Origin: Roseisolibacter agri
Lineage (GTDB): Bacteria; Gemmatimonadota; Gemmatimonadetes; Gemmatimonadales; Gemmatimonadaceae
DNA length: 64,000 nucleotides
NCBI RefSeq assembly: GCF_030159095.1
Contig: NZ_BRXS01000004.1
Coordinates: 62,001-126,000, forward strand
Direction: 5' to 3'
Shown here: in pieces, positions 32,753 to 43,100 of the stretch
Layout: every line of letters begins with the position of its first letter
Position numbering within the stretch: the first letter of the stretch is position 1
Position numbers and translations under genes: made by a program
Notes under the pieces: generated by a model
The model's input: only the letters and a program-made list of their open reading frames with translations
What the model was told of the DNA's origin: nothing
The model's database searches: none

Positions 32753-35728
32753 GTGTCGAGAGTGCTCGCGTACGCCATCGCCGCCGTGGCCGCGCTGTCC
32801 TCCATCGCGCAGGCCCAGCGCCGCGTGACGGGCCGCGTGACCGATCGCGCCACCGGGGAGCCGCTGCCCGCCGTCTCCGTGACCGTCGGCGGAACGGCCA
32901 TCCGCACCGTCACCGACGAGCGCGGCGCGTTCGTCCTCCGCCTGCCGACGTCGGCGCCCGCGACGCTCCTGGTGCGCCGCATCGGCTACGGCCGCGTCGA
33001 CACACCGGTCGGCGCCGCCGACACGAGCGTCGTCATCACGCTCGCGCGCGACGTGCTGCGGCTGGAGAACGTCGTCGTCACGGGCGCCGCGACGCAGGTG
33101 TCGCGTCGCAACGCCGCCAACGACATCGCGCAGGTGAGCGCGGAGCAGATGGCGGCCGTGCCCGCGGCCAGCCTCGAGAACGCGCTCGCGGGGCGCATCG
33201 CCGGCGCGCAGGTGGTCGCCAACTCGGGCGCACCCGGCGGCGGCAACCAGGTGCGGCTGCGCGGCGTGACCTCCGTCTTCGGCTCGGCCGACCCGCTGTA
33301 CGTGGTGGACGGCGTCATCGTCAGCAACGACGTCACGCAGACCGGCACGAACGCCATCTCCGTGGCGACGCGCACCGCGGTCGGCTCCAACGCGTCGAAC
33401 CAGGACAACGGCGTCAACCGGATCGCGGACCTCAACCCGAACGACATCGAGAGCATCGACGTGCTCAAGGGCGCGTCGGCGTCGGCGATCTACGGCTCGA
33501 AGGCGTCGAACGGCGTCATCGTCATCCGCACCAAGCGCGGCAGCGGCGCGCGCGCCGGCGGCGACCTGGTGCAGCGCTTCGGCACGCGGCAGCTCTCGGG
33601 CAAGTTCGGCGCGCGGCGCTTCACGCTGGAGGAGGCGCGCGCCTTCGGCACGGCGCGCGGCCTCAGCGCCGCCGAGGTCGAGGAGAACTACGCCCGGTGC
33701 AACGGCTTCTGCGACTTCGAGGAGCAGCTGTTCGGCGAGACGCCCTTCAACTTCGAGACGAGCCTCGCCGTGCGCGGCGGCACCGAGGGCGGCACGACGT
33801 ACTACGCGTCGGGGCTGGCGCTGCACGACGGCGGCATCCAGAAGAACACCGGCTACGAGAAGCAGAACGTCCGCCTCAGCCTCGGGCAGACGCTCGGCTC
33901 GCGTGCGGTGCTGCAGGTGGGCGCGACGCTGGTGCGCACGCTGACGCGCCGGGGCATCAGCAACAACGACAACGCGAACATCACGCCGTACTTCGTCTTC
34001 GCGGGGACGCCGAGCTTCTTCGACATGCGGCCGCGCGACGGCGTGTATCCGCACAACCCGTTCGCGGTCACGAACCTGTTCCAGAACCGCGACCTGATCC
34101 GGACGCCGGACGAAGTGTATCGCCTGATTCCGAACGCGCGGCTGTCGTACGGCCTGATGCGCCGCCCGACGCAGACGCTGGAGCTGCGGGCGGACGGCGG
34201 GCTCGATCGCTACAACGAGCAGGTGAACGTCGTCTCGCCGCGCGCCCTCTACTTCGAGGCCAACGACGGCCTGCCCGGGACGCTCACCGCGCTGAGCGCG
34301 AACTCGCTGGCGGCCAACGTGAACCTGAGCGCGGTGCACGGGTGGACGCCGGCGGACCTCGGCTTCACGGCCACGACCGCCGTCGGCGTGCAGCGCGAGG
34401 TGACGCAGCGCCGCTCCACCAACGTCGTGACGCGCGACGTCGTGGCGGGGCAGGAGAACGTGAATCGCGGCTCCGCCTCCGAGGTCTTCGCCGACCGCAC
34501 GGCGGTGCGCGGGCTCGCGCTCTACGCGCAGGAGGAGGTGCTGGCGCTCAAGGAGCGGCTGCTGGCGACCGTCGGCGCGCGCGCGGAGCGGAGCACGGTC
34601 AACGGGGACATCGACAAGTTCTACGTCTTCCCCAAGGCGTCGCTCGCCTACCGCATCCCGGCGCCGCTCGCCTTCGTCGACGAGATCAAGCCGCGCGTGG
34701 CGGTGGGGCAGTCGGGGAACCAGCCGCTCTACATCCAGAAGTACTCGCCGGCGCTCGCCAACACGTACCAGGGGCAGAACGCGCTGCAGCCCGGGCCCAT
34801 CAACGGCAACACCGCGATCCAGCCCGAGCGGCAGACGGAGATCGAGGGCGGCGTCGACCTCTCGCTCGGCGGCGGGCGCGCGTTCCTCGCGCTCACCGGC
34901 TACCAGAAGACCATCGACGACGTGATCCTGCACTTCGTGACCGCGCCGTCGCTCGGATACCAGGTCGACATCCGCAACGGCGGCACGATCCGGAACCGCG
35001 GCTTCGAGGCGGCGCTCGACCTCACGCCGCTGCGGAGCAACACCGTGACCTGGGTGTCGCGGACGACGTTCGCGCGCAACGTCGGCGTCGTGACCGCGCT
35101 GCCGGCCGGCGTGACCGCGTTCAACATCGAGCGCGACGCGACGGGCCAGCGCGTCGCCTTCGGGGCGGGCTACGGCATCGGGCGGCTGGAGGTGGGGAAG
35201 CGCGTGACGCAGATCGTCGCCAGCGGCTGCAACGGCGGCTGCGTGGAGCAGAAGGGCGACGCCGCGCCGTCGTTCACGCTCGGCGTCAGCAACGACGTCA
35301 CGTGGCGGCGGCTGCGCCTCTCGGCGCTGGTGGACTGGCAGCCGGGCGCGGACCTCGTGAACATCACGCAGAACGTCTACGACGGTGGCGGCCTCGCACC
35401 CGACCGGCCGGACGGCGGGGCAGGGCGCGCCCGCGAGAACGACGCGGTGGGCAACGCGCAGTACGTGCAGGACGCGTCGTTCGCCAAGCTGCGCGAGGTG
35501 GTGGCGTCGCTGGAGCTGCCGGCCGGCCTGACCCGCCGCGCGTTCGGCGGCGCGGTGCGCGTGGCGCGCGTGGAGCTGAGCGGCCGCAACCTCGTCACGT
35601 GGACCAAGTACGCGGGCGTCGATCCGGAGGTCAGCAACTTCGGGAGCCAGCAGATCAGCCGCTTCATCGACCTCGCGCCGTTCCCGCCCAGCCGGACGTT
35701 CTACCTCACCGTCAGCGCGGGGTTCTGA
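32753..35728 (+). CDS. SusC/RagA-like TonB-dependent outer-membrane transporter (pair 2)
   Basis: The 991-residue protein has a signal peptide ending SIAQAQ, a carboxypeptidase-regulatory-like domain (VTGRVTDRATGEPLPAVSV) at about 25-105, a plug at about 110-240 with PLYVVDGVI and YGSKASNGVIVIRTKRG, and a long barrel ending in Phe. Two Cys pairs occur (CNGFC, CNGGC), probably in surface loops and possibly disulfide-bonded. GTG 32753 was chosen because GGGAGG precedes it at spacing 5; an upstream GTG at 32735 lacks this. The SusD partner starts 2 bases after its stop. Confidence 0.95.
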   Translation: MSRVLAYAIAAVAALSSIAQAQRRVTGRVTDRATGEPLPAVSVTVGGTAIRTVTDERGAFVLRLPTSAPATLLVRRIGYGRVDTPVGAADTSVVITLARDVLRLENVVVTGAATQVSRRNAANDIAQVSAEQMAAVPAASLENALAGRIAGAQVVANSGAPGGGNQVRLRGVTSVFGSADPLYVVDGVIVSNDVTQTGTNAISVATRTAVGSNASNQDNGVNRIADLNPNDIESIDVLKGASASAIYGSKASNGVIVIRTKRGSGARAGGDLVQRFGTRQLSGKFGARRFTLEEARAFGTARGLSAAEVEENYARCNGFCDFEEQLFGETPFNFETSLAVRGGTEGGTTYYASGLALHDGGIQKNTGYEKQNVRLSLGQTLGSRAVLQVGATLVRTLTRRGISNNDNANITPYFVFAGTPSFFDMRPRDGVYPHNPFAVTNLFQNRDLIRTPDEVYRLIPNARLSYGLMRRPTQTLELRADGGLDRYNEQVNVVSPRALYFEANDGLPGTLTALSANSLAANVNLSAVHGWTPADLGFTATTAVGVQREVTQRRSTNVVTRDVVAGQENVNRGSASEVFADRTAVRGLALYAQEEVLALKERLLATVGARAERSTVNGDIDKFYVFPKASLAYRIPAPLAFVDEIKPRVAVGQSGNQPLYIQKYSPALANTYQGQNALQPGPINGNTAIQPERQTEIEGGVDLSLGGGRAFLALTGYQKTIDDVILHFVTAPSLGYQVDIRNGGTIRNRGFEAALDLTPLRSNTVTWVSRTTFARNVGVVTALPAGVTAFNIERDATGQRVAFGAGYGIGRLEVGKRVTQIVASGCNGGCVEQKGDAAPSFTLGVSNDVTWRRLRLSALVDWQPGADLVNITQNVYDGGGLAPDRPDGGAGRARENDAVGNAQYVQDASFAKLREVVASLELPAGLTRRAFGGAVRVARVELSGRNLVTWTKYAGVDPEVSNFGSQQISRFIDLAPFPPSRTFYLTVSAGF

Positions 35729-35729
35729 C

Positions 35730-37115
35730 ATGCCCACCATGTCCCGCGTCCGCCGCGCGCTCGTCGCGCTCGCGGCGTCCGTACCGCTCGGCATCGCGTG
35801 CTCCGACCCGTTCGTCCCCGACTACAACAACCCCACCATCGGCGATGTGGTGAACGACGCCGCGCAGCTGCAGGGGCAGGCGTCGGGGCTGCTGGCGGGC
35901 GACCGCGAGCGCCACGCCTTCCAGATCCTCGTGCTCGAGACGATGGGGCGCGACGCGTACCGCATCGACGTCGCGGATCCACGCTACCTGCTGCAGCCGC
36001 TCGGGCAGTTCAGCCCTGGCGCCTTCCTGGTGGACTTCACCTGGAACTCGCTCTACCAGACGATCCGCGGCGCGCAGCTGCTGACGCGCGGCGTCGACGC
36101 CTCGACGTCGCTATCGGCGACCGAGAAGGCCGCCGCGCGCGGCTACGCGCGCACGCTGCAGGCGCTCGAGTACATCCGCCTCATCGAGACGCGCGACACG
36201 CTGGGCGTGCCGATCCTGAGTGGCTCCGGCACGCTCGATCCCGTGCGCTGCAAGCCGGCCGTGCTCGCGTACGCGGTGGCGCTGCTCGACTCGGCCGCGG
36301 CGGACCTGGCCGCGGGCGGCACGGCGTTCCCGTTCACGCTCTCCAGCGGCTTCACGGGCAACGGCACCTTCAACACGCCGACGACGTTCCGCCGCTTCAA
36401 CCGCGGGCTCGCTGCCAAGGCGCTGACCTACCTGGGCTTCATCGACTACGCACGCAACGGCTCCGTGGGCACCGCGGCGCTGCAGTCGGCGCTGACCGCG
36501 CTCGGCGAGTCGTTCGCGAGCGAGACCGGCACGCTGCGCGACGGCGTGTACCACGTCTACAGCACGGCGTCGGGCGACCTCGCGAACGCCAACTACGACC
36601 CGTCGGTCTACCGCGCCAACCCCAAGGTGCTGGCGGACGCCGAGGCGGGCGACCTGCGGCTGTCGAAGGTCCGGCGCGACGCGACGGCGCGGAAGGAGAA
36701 CTCGGACGGCACGATCGCGTCCGACATCCTCTTCACCAACATCACCGGCCCCACCACGCCGCTGCCGATCCTCACGAACGAGGAGCTGCTGCTGATCCGC
36801 GCCGAGGTGCTGTGGGGGCTGCAGCGCGACGCGGAGGCGCTGGCGCTGGTGAACACGGTCCGCTCGCGCGCCGGCGGGCTGCCCGCGCGCACCGCCGCGA
36901 GCCTCGCCACGCGCACCGACCTGCTGCGGGAGATCCTGCGGCAGAAGCGCTACTCGCTGCTGTTCGAGAGCGGCGCGCGCTTCGTGGACATGCGGATGTT
37001 CGGCTTCTTCAACGAGCTGGGCTCGGAGCTCGGCGGCGGCCAGCTGGGCCCGCGCGTGATCCCGTTCCCACAGGCCGAGATCGACGCGCGCGGCGGGATC
37101 CTAACCTGTAGCTGA
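35730..37115 (+). CDS. SusD/RagB-like outer-membrane lipoprotein (pair 2)
   Basis: The 461-residue lipoprotein has the lipobox LGIAC near residue 24 followed by SDPFVPDYNNPTIGDV, then SusD-fold helices including YARTLQALEYIRLIETRDTLGVP, LPILTNEELLLIRAEVLW and LREILRQKRYSLLFESGARFVDMR. It forms the surface lid of the SusC 2 transporter. It starts at ATG 35730, nearly contiguous with SusC, and its stop overlaps the convergent DUF3592-like gene by 15 bases, so no terminator separates them. Confidence 0.93.
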   Translation: MPTMSRVRRALVALAASVPLGIACSDPFVPDYNNPTIGDVVNDAAQLQGQASGLLAGDRERHAFQILVLETMGRDAYRIDVADPRYLLQPLGQFSPGAFLVDFTWNSLYQTIRGAQLLTRGVDASTSLSATEKAAARGYARTLQALEYIRLIETRDTLGVPILSGSGTLDPVRCKPAVLAYAVALLDSAAADLAAGGTAFPFTLSSGFTGNGTFNTPTTFRRFNRGLAAKALTYLGFIDYARNGSVGTAALQSALTALGESFASETGTLRDGVYHVYSTASGDLANANYDPSVYRANPKVLADAEAGDLRLSKVRRDATARKENSDGTIASDILFTNITGPTTPLPILTNEELLLIRAEVLWGLQRDAEALALVNTVRSRAGGLPARTAASLATRTDLLREILRQKRYSLLFESGARFVDMRMFGFFNELGSELGGGQLGPRVIPFPQAEIDARGGILTCS

Positions 37116-38255
37116 CGCGGCGTGCACGCGGACGGGGAAGCGCAGCGTCGCCTCGTGCCCGTCCGTGAAGCGCAGCCGGGCGACGAACGCCCACGCGGTG
37201 CGCGGCGCCTCGTCCGCGCGCGTCGACGAGGCGATCGCGTGCGCGGGCAGCACGTACGTCGCCGCGGACGTCGCCTCGGTCGCGCCGCCGCCGGCGTCGA
37301 GCGGCGCGTGCGCGTCGCGATGCCGCACCTTGCCCGACGGCATCTCGCGCGTCTCGTGCTCCAGCGTCAGCGTGGCGTCGCGCAGCGCGGCCCGCTCGCT
37401 CGCGAACATCGGCTGCAGCGCCGCGCTCACCGCGCTGCCGATGCGCACCGCGGGCTGGTCGAGCAGCACCCGCGCGCCGCGCACGCGTGCTGCCGTCCGC
37501 GCCGCGGCCCGCCGCCGCCGCGCGACGTACCACCACGCGCCCGCCAGCACCGCGACGTCGAAGACGAAGAAGCCGTCGCCGAAGGTCGCGCGCCACGCGG
37601 CGGCGAGCGTCTCGCGCATCCCCGGCTCGTCGGCCGCGCACCACGCCACCAGCACCACGTGCGCGCCGATGACCGCCAGCGCGGCGGGCCGCCATCGGCC
37701 GGCGGCGCGCGCGACCGCATTCGCCTCGCGCGCGGGCGGATCGCGCAGCGCGACCACCCAGCTGCCCGGTCCCGCGGGCGCGGGATCGGGCGGCGGCATC
37801 GGATCGTCCCGCGATCCGACCGACCCGTCCACGAGCAGCAGCCCGATGACGGCCAGCGGCGCCGCGATCATCAGCAGCACGCCGGCGCTGGGCTGCCGAA
37901 CGAGGTACGCGTTCGACGGATCGCGCGGATCGACCCACGCCGTCGTCGAGTCGTTCGGGACGTAGCGCGCGGCGATGCGCTCGGCCCACCCGCGGCCGCG
38001 CCCCTCTCCTCGCCCGGGCAGCACCGCGGTGCCGACGTACTCCGAGTCGCCGACGACGTAGCGGTACTCCACCGCCGGCCGGTAGGACGTGCCGCTGCGC
38101 CCGCTCGACCGGTCGACCGTCGAGGACACGACGACGGCGGGGGTGGCCCGCCCGCGCACGAGGCGCCAGGCGTTCCACCCCCACAGCGCGATCCCGACGA
38201 GCATGAACAGCCCGAGCGGGACCGCGAAGCCGCCGACGCGGCCCGATCGGCTCAC
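37101..38255 (-). CDS. DUF3592-like membrane protein
   Basis: The 384-residue protein has three predicted membrane segments, near residues 12-30, 125-142 and 190-212 or slightly later. The first extracytoplasmic region (residues about 35-115) resembles DUF3592: GTSYRPAVEYRYVVGDSEYVGT and the closing AWVDPRDPSNAYL, with a second beta-rich region near the C-terminus. The function of the family is unknown. The GTG start at 38255 lies 7 bases after the lpdA stop, so it is co-transcribed with lpdA; a link to lipoamide dehydrogenase is not otherwise evident. Confidence 0.65.
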   Translation of the reverse strand: MSRSGRVGGFAVPLGLFMLVGIALWGWNAWRLVRGRATPAVVVSSTVDRSSGRSGTSYRPAVEYRYVVGDSEYVGTAVLPGRGEGRGRGWAERIAARYVPNDSTTAWVDPRDPSNAYLVRQPSAGVLLMIAAPLAVIGLLLVDGSVGSRDDPMPPPDPAPAGPGSWVVALRDPPAREANAVARAAGRWRPAALAVIGAHVVLVAWCAADEPGMRETLAAAWRATFGDGFFVFDVAVLAGAWWYVARRRRAAARTAARVRGARVLLDQPAVRIGSAVSAALQPMFASERAALRDATLTLEHETREMPSGKVRHRDAHAPLDAGGGATEATSAATYVLPAHAIASSTRADEAPRTAWAFVARLRFTDGHEATLRFPVRVHAASATG

Positions 38256-38262
38256 GCGCGGC

Positions 38263-39666
38263 TCACGCGTGGATCATCTTGCCGAGCGAGTCGAGCGCCG
38301 CCTCGGCCACCGCCTCGGAGAGCGTCGGGTGCGCGTGCACCGCGAGGTCGATCTCCTCCACCGTGAACTCGTTCTCGCGCGCGACGGCCAGCTCGTGGAT
38401 CATCTCGGTGGCGTGGGCGCCGACGATGTGCGCGCCCAGGATCTCGCCGTACTTCGCGTCGCGGATGATCTTCACGAAGCCGTCCGTCTCGCCCGCCGTG
38501 CGCGCGCGGCCGTTCGCGCTGAACGGGAACTTCCCGATCTTGTAGTCCAGCTTCTGCTCCTTGCACTGCGCCTCGGTGAGGCCGATCGACGCGACCTCCG
38601 GGTGGCAGTAGGTGCAGCTCGGGATGTTCTTGTAGTTGACCGGGTGCGTGTGCGCACCGGCCAGCAGCTCGGCCAGCACGTGGCCCTCGCGCGAGCCCTT
38701 GTGGGCCAGCATCTGGTTCCCCGCGACGTCGCCGATCGCGTAGACGCCCTTCACGCTGGTCTCGAAGCGGTCGTCGATCTTCACGAAGCCGCGCTCGGTG
38801 AGCTGGACGTTCAGCTCCTTGAGGCCGACCTCCTCGACGTTGGGCGCGCGGCCCGCCGCCACCAGCACCTTCTCGACCGCCAGCTGCTGCTTGGCGCCGT
38901 TGACCTCGACGCTCATGGTCGCGCCGTCGGCACCGACCTTCACGTCGCTGATCTTGGCGCTGGTCAGCACGTCCATGCCGCGCTTCTTGAACGACTTGGC
39001 CACCTCGGCCGAGCAGTCGGCGTCCTCCAGCGGGAGGATCTGGGGCAGCACCTCGATCAGCGTGACCTTGGTGCCGAAGGCGTTGAAGACGTCGGCGAAC
39101 TCGCAGCCCACCGCGCCGGCGCCGATGACGGCCATCGTCTTGGGCGCCTGCTCGAGGACGAGCACCTCGTCGGACGACAGCACGACCTTCTTGTCGAGGG
39201 CGAGGCCGATCTGCGGCAGCCCGCGCACGCGCGAGCCGGTGGCGACGACGATGGCCTTCTTGGCCTCGTGGCGCTCCGACTTGCCGTCGGCGCCGGTGAG
39301 CGTGACGCTCTTCGGGCCGGCCAGCTTCGCGGTCCCCTTGAGGTAGGTGACCTTGTTCTTCTTCATGAGGAACTCGACGCCCTTCGAGTTCTGCGTGCTG
39401 ACGGCGCGCGAGCGCTTCATGGCCGTGCCGTAGTGGAACGACACGTCGCCGACGGTGATGCCGAAGTCGTTGGCGTGGCGGATCTTGTTGGCCAGGGCCG
39501 CGCTCTCCAGGAGCGCCTTGGCGGGGATGCACCCCCAGAGCACGCACGTGCCGCCGAGCGCCTCGCGCTCGATGATGGCCGTGGAGAGGCCGAGCTGGGC
39601 GCAGCGGATGGCGCACACGTAGCCGGCCGGGCCGCCGCCCAGGATGATGACGTCGTACGAAGCCAT
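38263..39666 (-). CDS. lpdA: Dihydrolipoyl dehydrogenase (E3)
   Basis: The 467-residue flavoprotein reoxidises dihydrolipoamide on E2 with NAD+. It shows the FAD motif GGGPAGYVCAIRCAQLG, the redox disulfide in GGTCVLWGCIPAK, the NAD motif GAGAVGCEFADVF, the second FAD segment VYAIGDVAG, and the catalytic His-Glu in HAHPTLSEA at the C-terminus. The residues between the redox Cys (VLWG) differ from the common LNVG. It starts at ATG 39666. It lies about 12.5 kb from the other PDH genes, which are on the same strand. Confidence 0.96.
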   Translation of the reverse strand: MASYDVIILGGGPAGYVCAIRCAQLGLSTAIIEREALGGTCVLWGCIPAKALLESAALANKIRHANDFGITVGDVSFHYGTAMKRSRAVSTQNSKGVEFLMKKNKVTYLKGTAKLAGPKSVTLTGADGKSERHEAKKAIVVATGSRVRGLPQIGLALDKKVVLSSDEVLVLEQAPKTMAVIGAGAVGCEFADVFNAFGTKVTLIEVLPQILPLEDADCSAEVAKSFKKRGMDVLTSAKISDVKVGADGATMSVEVNGAKQQLAVEKVLVAAGRAPNVEEVGLKELNVQLTERGFVKIDDRFETSVKGVYAIGDVAGNQMLAHKGSREGHVLAELLAGAHTHPVNYKNIPSCTYCHPEVASIGLTEAQCKEQKLDYKIGKFPFSANGRARTAGETDGFVKIIRDAKYGEILGAHIVGAHATEMIHELAVARENEFTVEEIDLAVHAHPTLSEAVAEAALDSLGKMIHA

Positions 39667-39786
39667 GGTCGCGGATCGAGTGGGTGGGCGCGCCCCTCGC
39701 GGCCGGCAGGGCCAGCGTGGTCGCGCAGCCGACGAATCTAGGCGGGGCGCGCGGGCGCCCGCCACGTCGCGTCCCGTGTGCGACTC

Positions 39787-39807
39787 GTCCCACCGGGGCC
39801 GTGGGAC
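39787..39807. promoter_or_regulatory. GTCCCAC-N7-GTGGGAC palindrome
   Basis: A perfect 7-bp inverted repeat sits in the lpdA/SusC 3 intergenic region and shares its arms with the element upstream of SusC 1 at 14150-14169. It is a candidate operator. Confidence 0.45.
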
Positions 39808-40087
39808 CTGTGACGATCGGTCGGGACAAGACGCATGTTTGCCGACGCAGGGCGTGCGCAATGTCAGGATTTGTGACGGAACTCGTCATGAGCGTGTGAC
39901 CGGCGGTTGGCACGCAGGGTCTGAACGCGTTGTGCCGGGTTCCGTCGATGCATCCGGCCGCACGCCCCCGCGCGGCGTCCCTCCCCGGGACGATCCCCCC
40001 GCCCGTGGGTGGCCATCCGTGTCGCGACGTCCCCCACCGGCGTCGCGCTGCCGCTGCGGCGCCTGCCCGGGCCACCGCGGCTTGCAG

Positions 40088-40106
40088 CCGTCCCGCCCCG
40101 GGACGG
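40088..40106 (+). promoter_or_regulatory. Hairpin before the SusC 3 ribosome site
   Basis: CCGTCCCG and CGGGACGG form a perfect 8-bp stem with a 3-base loop, ending about 18 bases before the TAGGAGGAATT ribosome site at 40124-40134. It could tune translation or message stability. Confidence 0.45.
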
Positions 40107-40134
40107 TGCTGATCACCACCCTGTAGGAGGAATT

Positions 40135-43100
40135 GTGAATCGACTTCGTGCGACGCTCCCCGCGGTCGTCGCGCTCGCCGTCGTGGCGCAGGACGCCGCG
40201 GCGCAGCGCCGGATCACCGGGCGCGTCACCGCCTCGACCGGCGAGCCGCTGAGCGCGGTCACCGTCCAGGTCCTCGGGACGACCGCCGGTGCGCTGACGA
40301 ACGAGCAGGGGCAGTTCACGGTCGTCGTGCCGCAGGCGGGCGCCACGCTCCGCTTCCGCCGCATCGGGTACCAGCAGCGCGAGGTCGCCCTCGCGGCGGG
40401 CCAGGCCGAGGTGAACGTGGCCCTCACGCGCGACGTGCTCCAGCTGGAGCAGGTCACGATCACGGGCAACACGACCTCGCTCTCGACGCGCAACGCGACG
40501 ACGGCGGTGAGCGTCGTCAACGCGCAGGAGGTCACGCGCGCGCCCTCGCAGTCCATCGAGCAGGCGCTCCAGGGCAAGGTCCTCGGCGCCAAGATCGACA
40601 TGAACTCGGGCGCCCCGGGTGGCGGCGGCCAGATCCAGATCCGCGGCGTGACGTCGGTGCTCGGCAACGGCCAGCCGCTGATCGTCGTCGACGGCGTGAT
40701 CTTCTCGAACGAGGGCTACTCCTCGGGCGCCAACTCGCTGACCGGCGCCGGGGCCGGCATCGCGACGTCGCAGGACGCCGTCGTGAACCGCCTCGCCGAC
40801 CTGAACCCGAACGAGATCGAGAGCGTCGAGGTCCTGAAGTCGGCCGCCGCGACCGCCCTCTACGGCTCGCGCGCCTCCAACGGCGTGGTCGTGATCCGCA
40901 CCAAGCGCGGCATCGCCGGCGCGACGAAGGTCAACCTCGTGCAGCGCGTCGGCACGCAGGGCATGCTGCGCAAGCTCGGGCAGCGGCAGTTCACGAGCGT
41001 CGAGCAGATCGTCGACCTGCCGTACGGCAACGGCGAGAGCGCGGAGGACGCGCTCAAGGCGCTCTTCCCCAGCGGCACCATCCCGGCGTCGGCGAACCGC
41101 GACATCGAGAGCGAGTTCTACGACAACAAGAGCCCGTCGTACGCGACCATCCTGTCGCTGACCGGCGGCAACGAGCGGACGCAGTTCTTCTCGTCGCTGA
41201 CGAACGACCACGAGACCGGCCTCGCGCCGCGCACGGGCCGCGACCTGCAGGCCGGCCGCTTCAACGTCGACCAGCAGTTCAGCCAGCGCTTCCGCGCGTC
41301 CCTCGGCATCAACGTCACGCGCAACGACCTGAACCGCGGCCTGTCGAACAACGACAACGCGGCGGTCAGCCCGATCTACAACTTCGCCTACTCGCCGTGG
41401 GTCATCCCCTACGGCCAGAAGGACGCGAACGGCAACTACCCCGAGAACCCGTTCAATGGCGGCGGCGCGTCGACGTCGAACCCGTTCCAGACGTTCGAGT
41501 ACGTGAAGGTGAACGAGCAGGTCTACCGCTCGACTGGCTCGGCCAACGTCACGTACAACGCGGTGGAGACGGACAAGAACCGCCTCGCGCTGAACGTCCA
41601 GGGCGGCTTCGACCGCTTCCAGCAGGAGGGCGACATCCGCTCGCCCGCGTTCCTGCAGTTCGAGCCGAACGACAACCTCCTCGGCACGCTGGCGTACTCG
41701 GACATCCGCCAGCTGAACTACAACTTCAACACCAACCTGACGCACACGTTCACCCCGGGCGCCATCGCGTCGTTCACGACGGCGGTGGGCACCGGCTACG
41801 AGCGGCAGGGTGGCAACGTGGGCCGCGTGCGCGCCCGCGGCGTGCAGCCGGGCATCACGAACCCGTTCGTGACGGGCGCCGCGCAGCAGCTGGACGTGGC
41901 GGCCGACGGCTTCATCTTCCGCGACCAGTTCGCGACGGTGACCGAGCAGATCCTCGCCTTCGGCGAGAAGCTGGCGATCAACGGCGGCGTGCGCTTCGAC
42001 CGCTCCAGCTCCTACGGCGAGCGCTCCAAGTGGTACGCGTTCCCGCGCGTCGCGGGATCGTACCTGCTCGAGACGCCGATGGTGACGCAGCTCGACAACA
42101 TCAAGGTGCGCGCGAGCCTCGGCTTCACCGGCAACCGCCCGCGCTTCGCCGACCGCTTCCTCGTCCTCGGCTCGGGCACGGCCATCGGCGGGCAGACGAG
42201 CCTCACGCGCCCGGCCACGGTGAACAACCCGGACATCAAGCCGGAGCGCCTGCGCGAGACCGAGTTCGGCGCCGACCTGCAGGGCTTCGGTGGCCGCGCG
42301 GTGCTCGAGGCCACGGTCTACGACCGCACGATCACCGACCTGCTGTTCACGGCACCGGCCGCGCCGTCGAGCGGCTTCACGAACCTCGTCCTGAACACCG
42401 GCGAGCTGACCAACAAGGGCCTCGAGCTCGGCCTGCAGCTGCTGCCGATCCAGACGCGCACCACCACCTGGACGTCGCGCATCAACTTCCAGACGAACCG
42501 TCAGGAAGTGAACGACCTGCCGGCCAGCATCCCGCGCTTCACGGTGCCGGGGTCGTTCGGCGTCTCGTGGGGCCGCAACTCGCTCGCCTCGGGCTACCGC
42601 ACGACCTACATCTGGGGCAACGCGCCGCTCAACCCGACGACGCTCCTGCCGCTCGAGGACGGGTACTTCGCCAAGAACCCGAACGCGAAGAGCGGGACGG
42701 ACTACGTGGTCCGCGACACCGTCATCGGCGACGCGAACCCCGACTTCCTGATGAACTTCAACAACTCGGTGCAGTTCGGGCGCTTCACGGTGTCCGCGCT
42801 GGTCGATTGGCGGAAGGGCGGGATGGTCGCGAACATGACGCACACGCTCTATGACGAGGGCGGCACGTCGCGCGACTACGACGATCCGTCGCCGGTCGCC
42901 GGCATGCCGAAGGGCGAGTACAACTACGCGGCGTGGAACGGCGGCAACGACGCCCGCGCGTACCTCGAGGACGGCAGCAACGTGCGCCTCCGCGAGGTGC
43001 AGGTGGCGTTCGACGCGCCGCAGTCGTTCGCGCGCCGTGTGCGCGCCAACTCGCTCCGCGTCAGCCTGCAGGGCCGCAACCTGCTCATGGCGACCGACTA

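Larger units (their letters stand above)
39667..40134. promoter_or_regulatory. Divergent control region of lpdA and SusC 3
   Basis: This 468-base gap serves lpdA (minus) and SusC 3 (plus). Reading the minus strand, TAGATT at 39740-39735 is a possible lpdA -10 with a poor -35. A GTCCCAC/GTGGGAC palindrome is at 39787-39807. An imperfect TGACG-GAACT-CGTCA repeat lies near 39876-39890. A perfect 8-bp hairpin lies at 40088-40106, before the SusC ribosome site. No gene is seen, and no clear plus-strand promoter. Confidence 0.5.
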
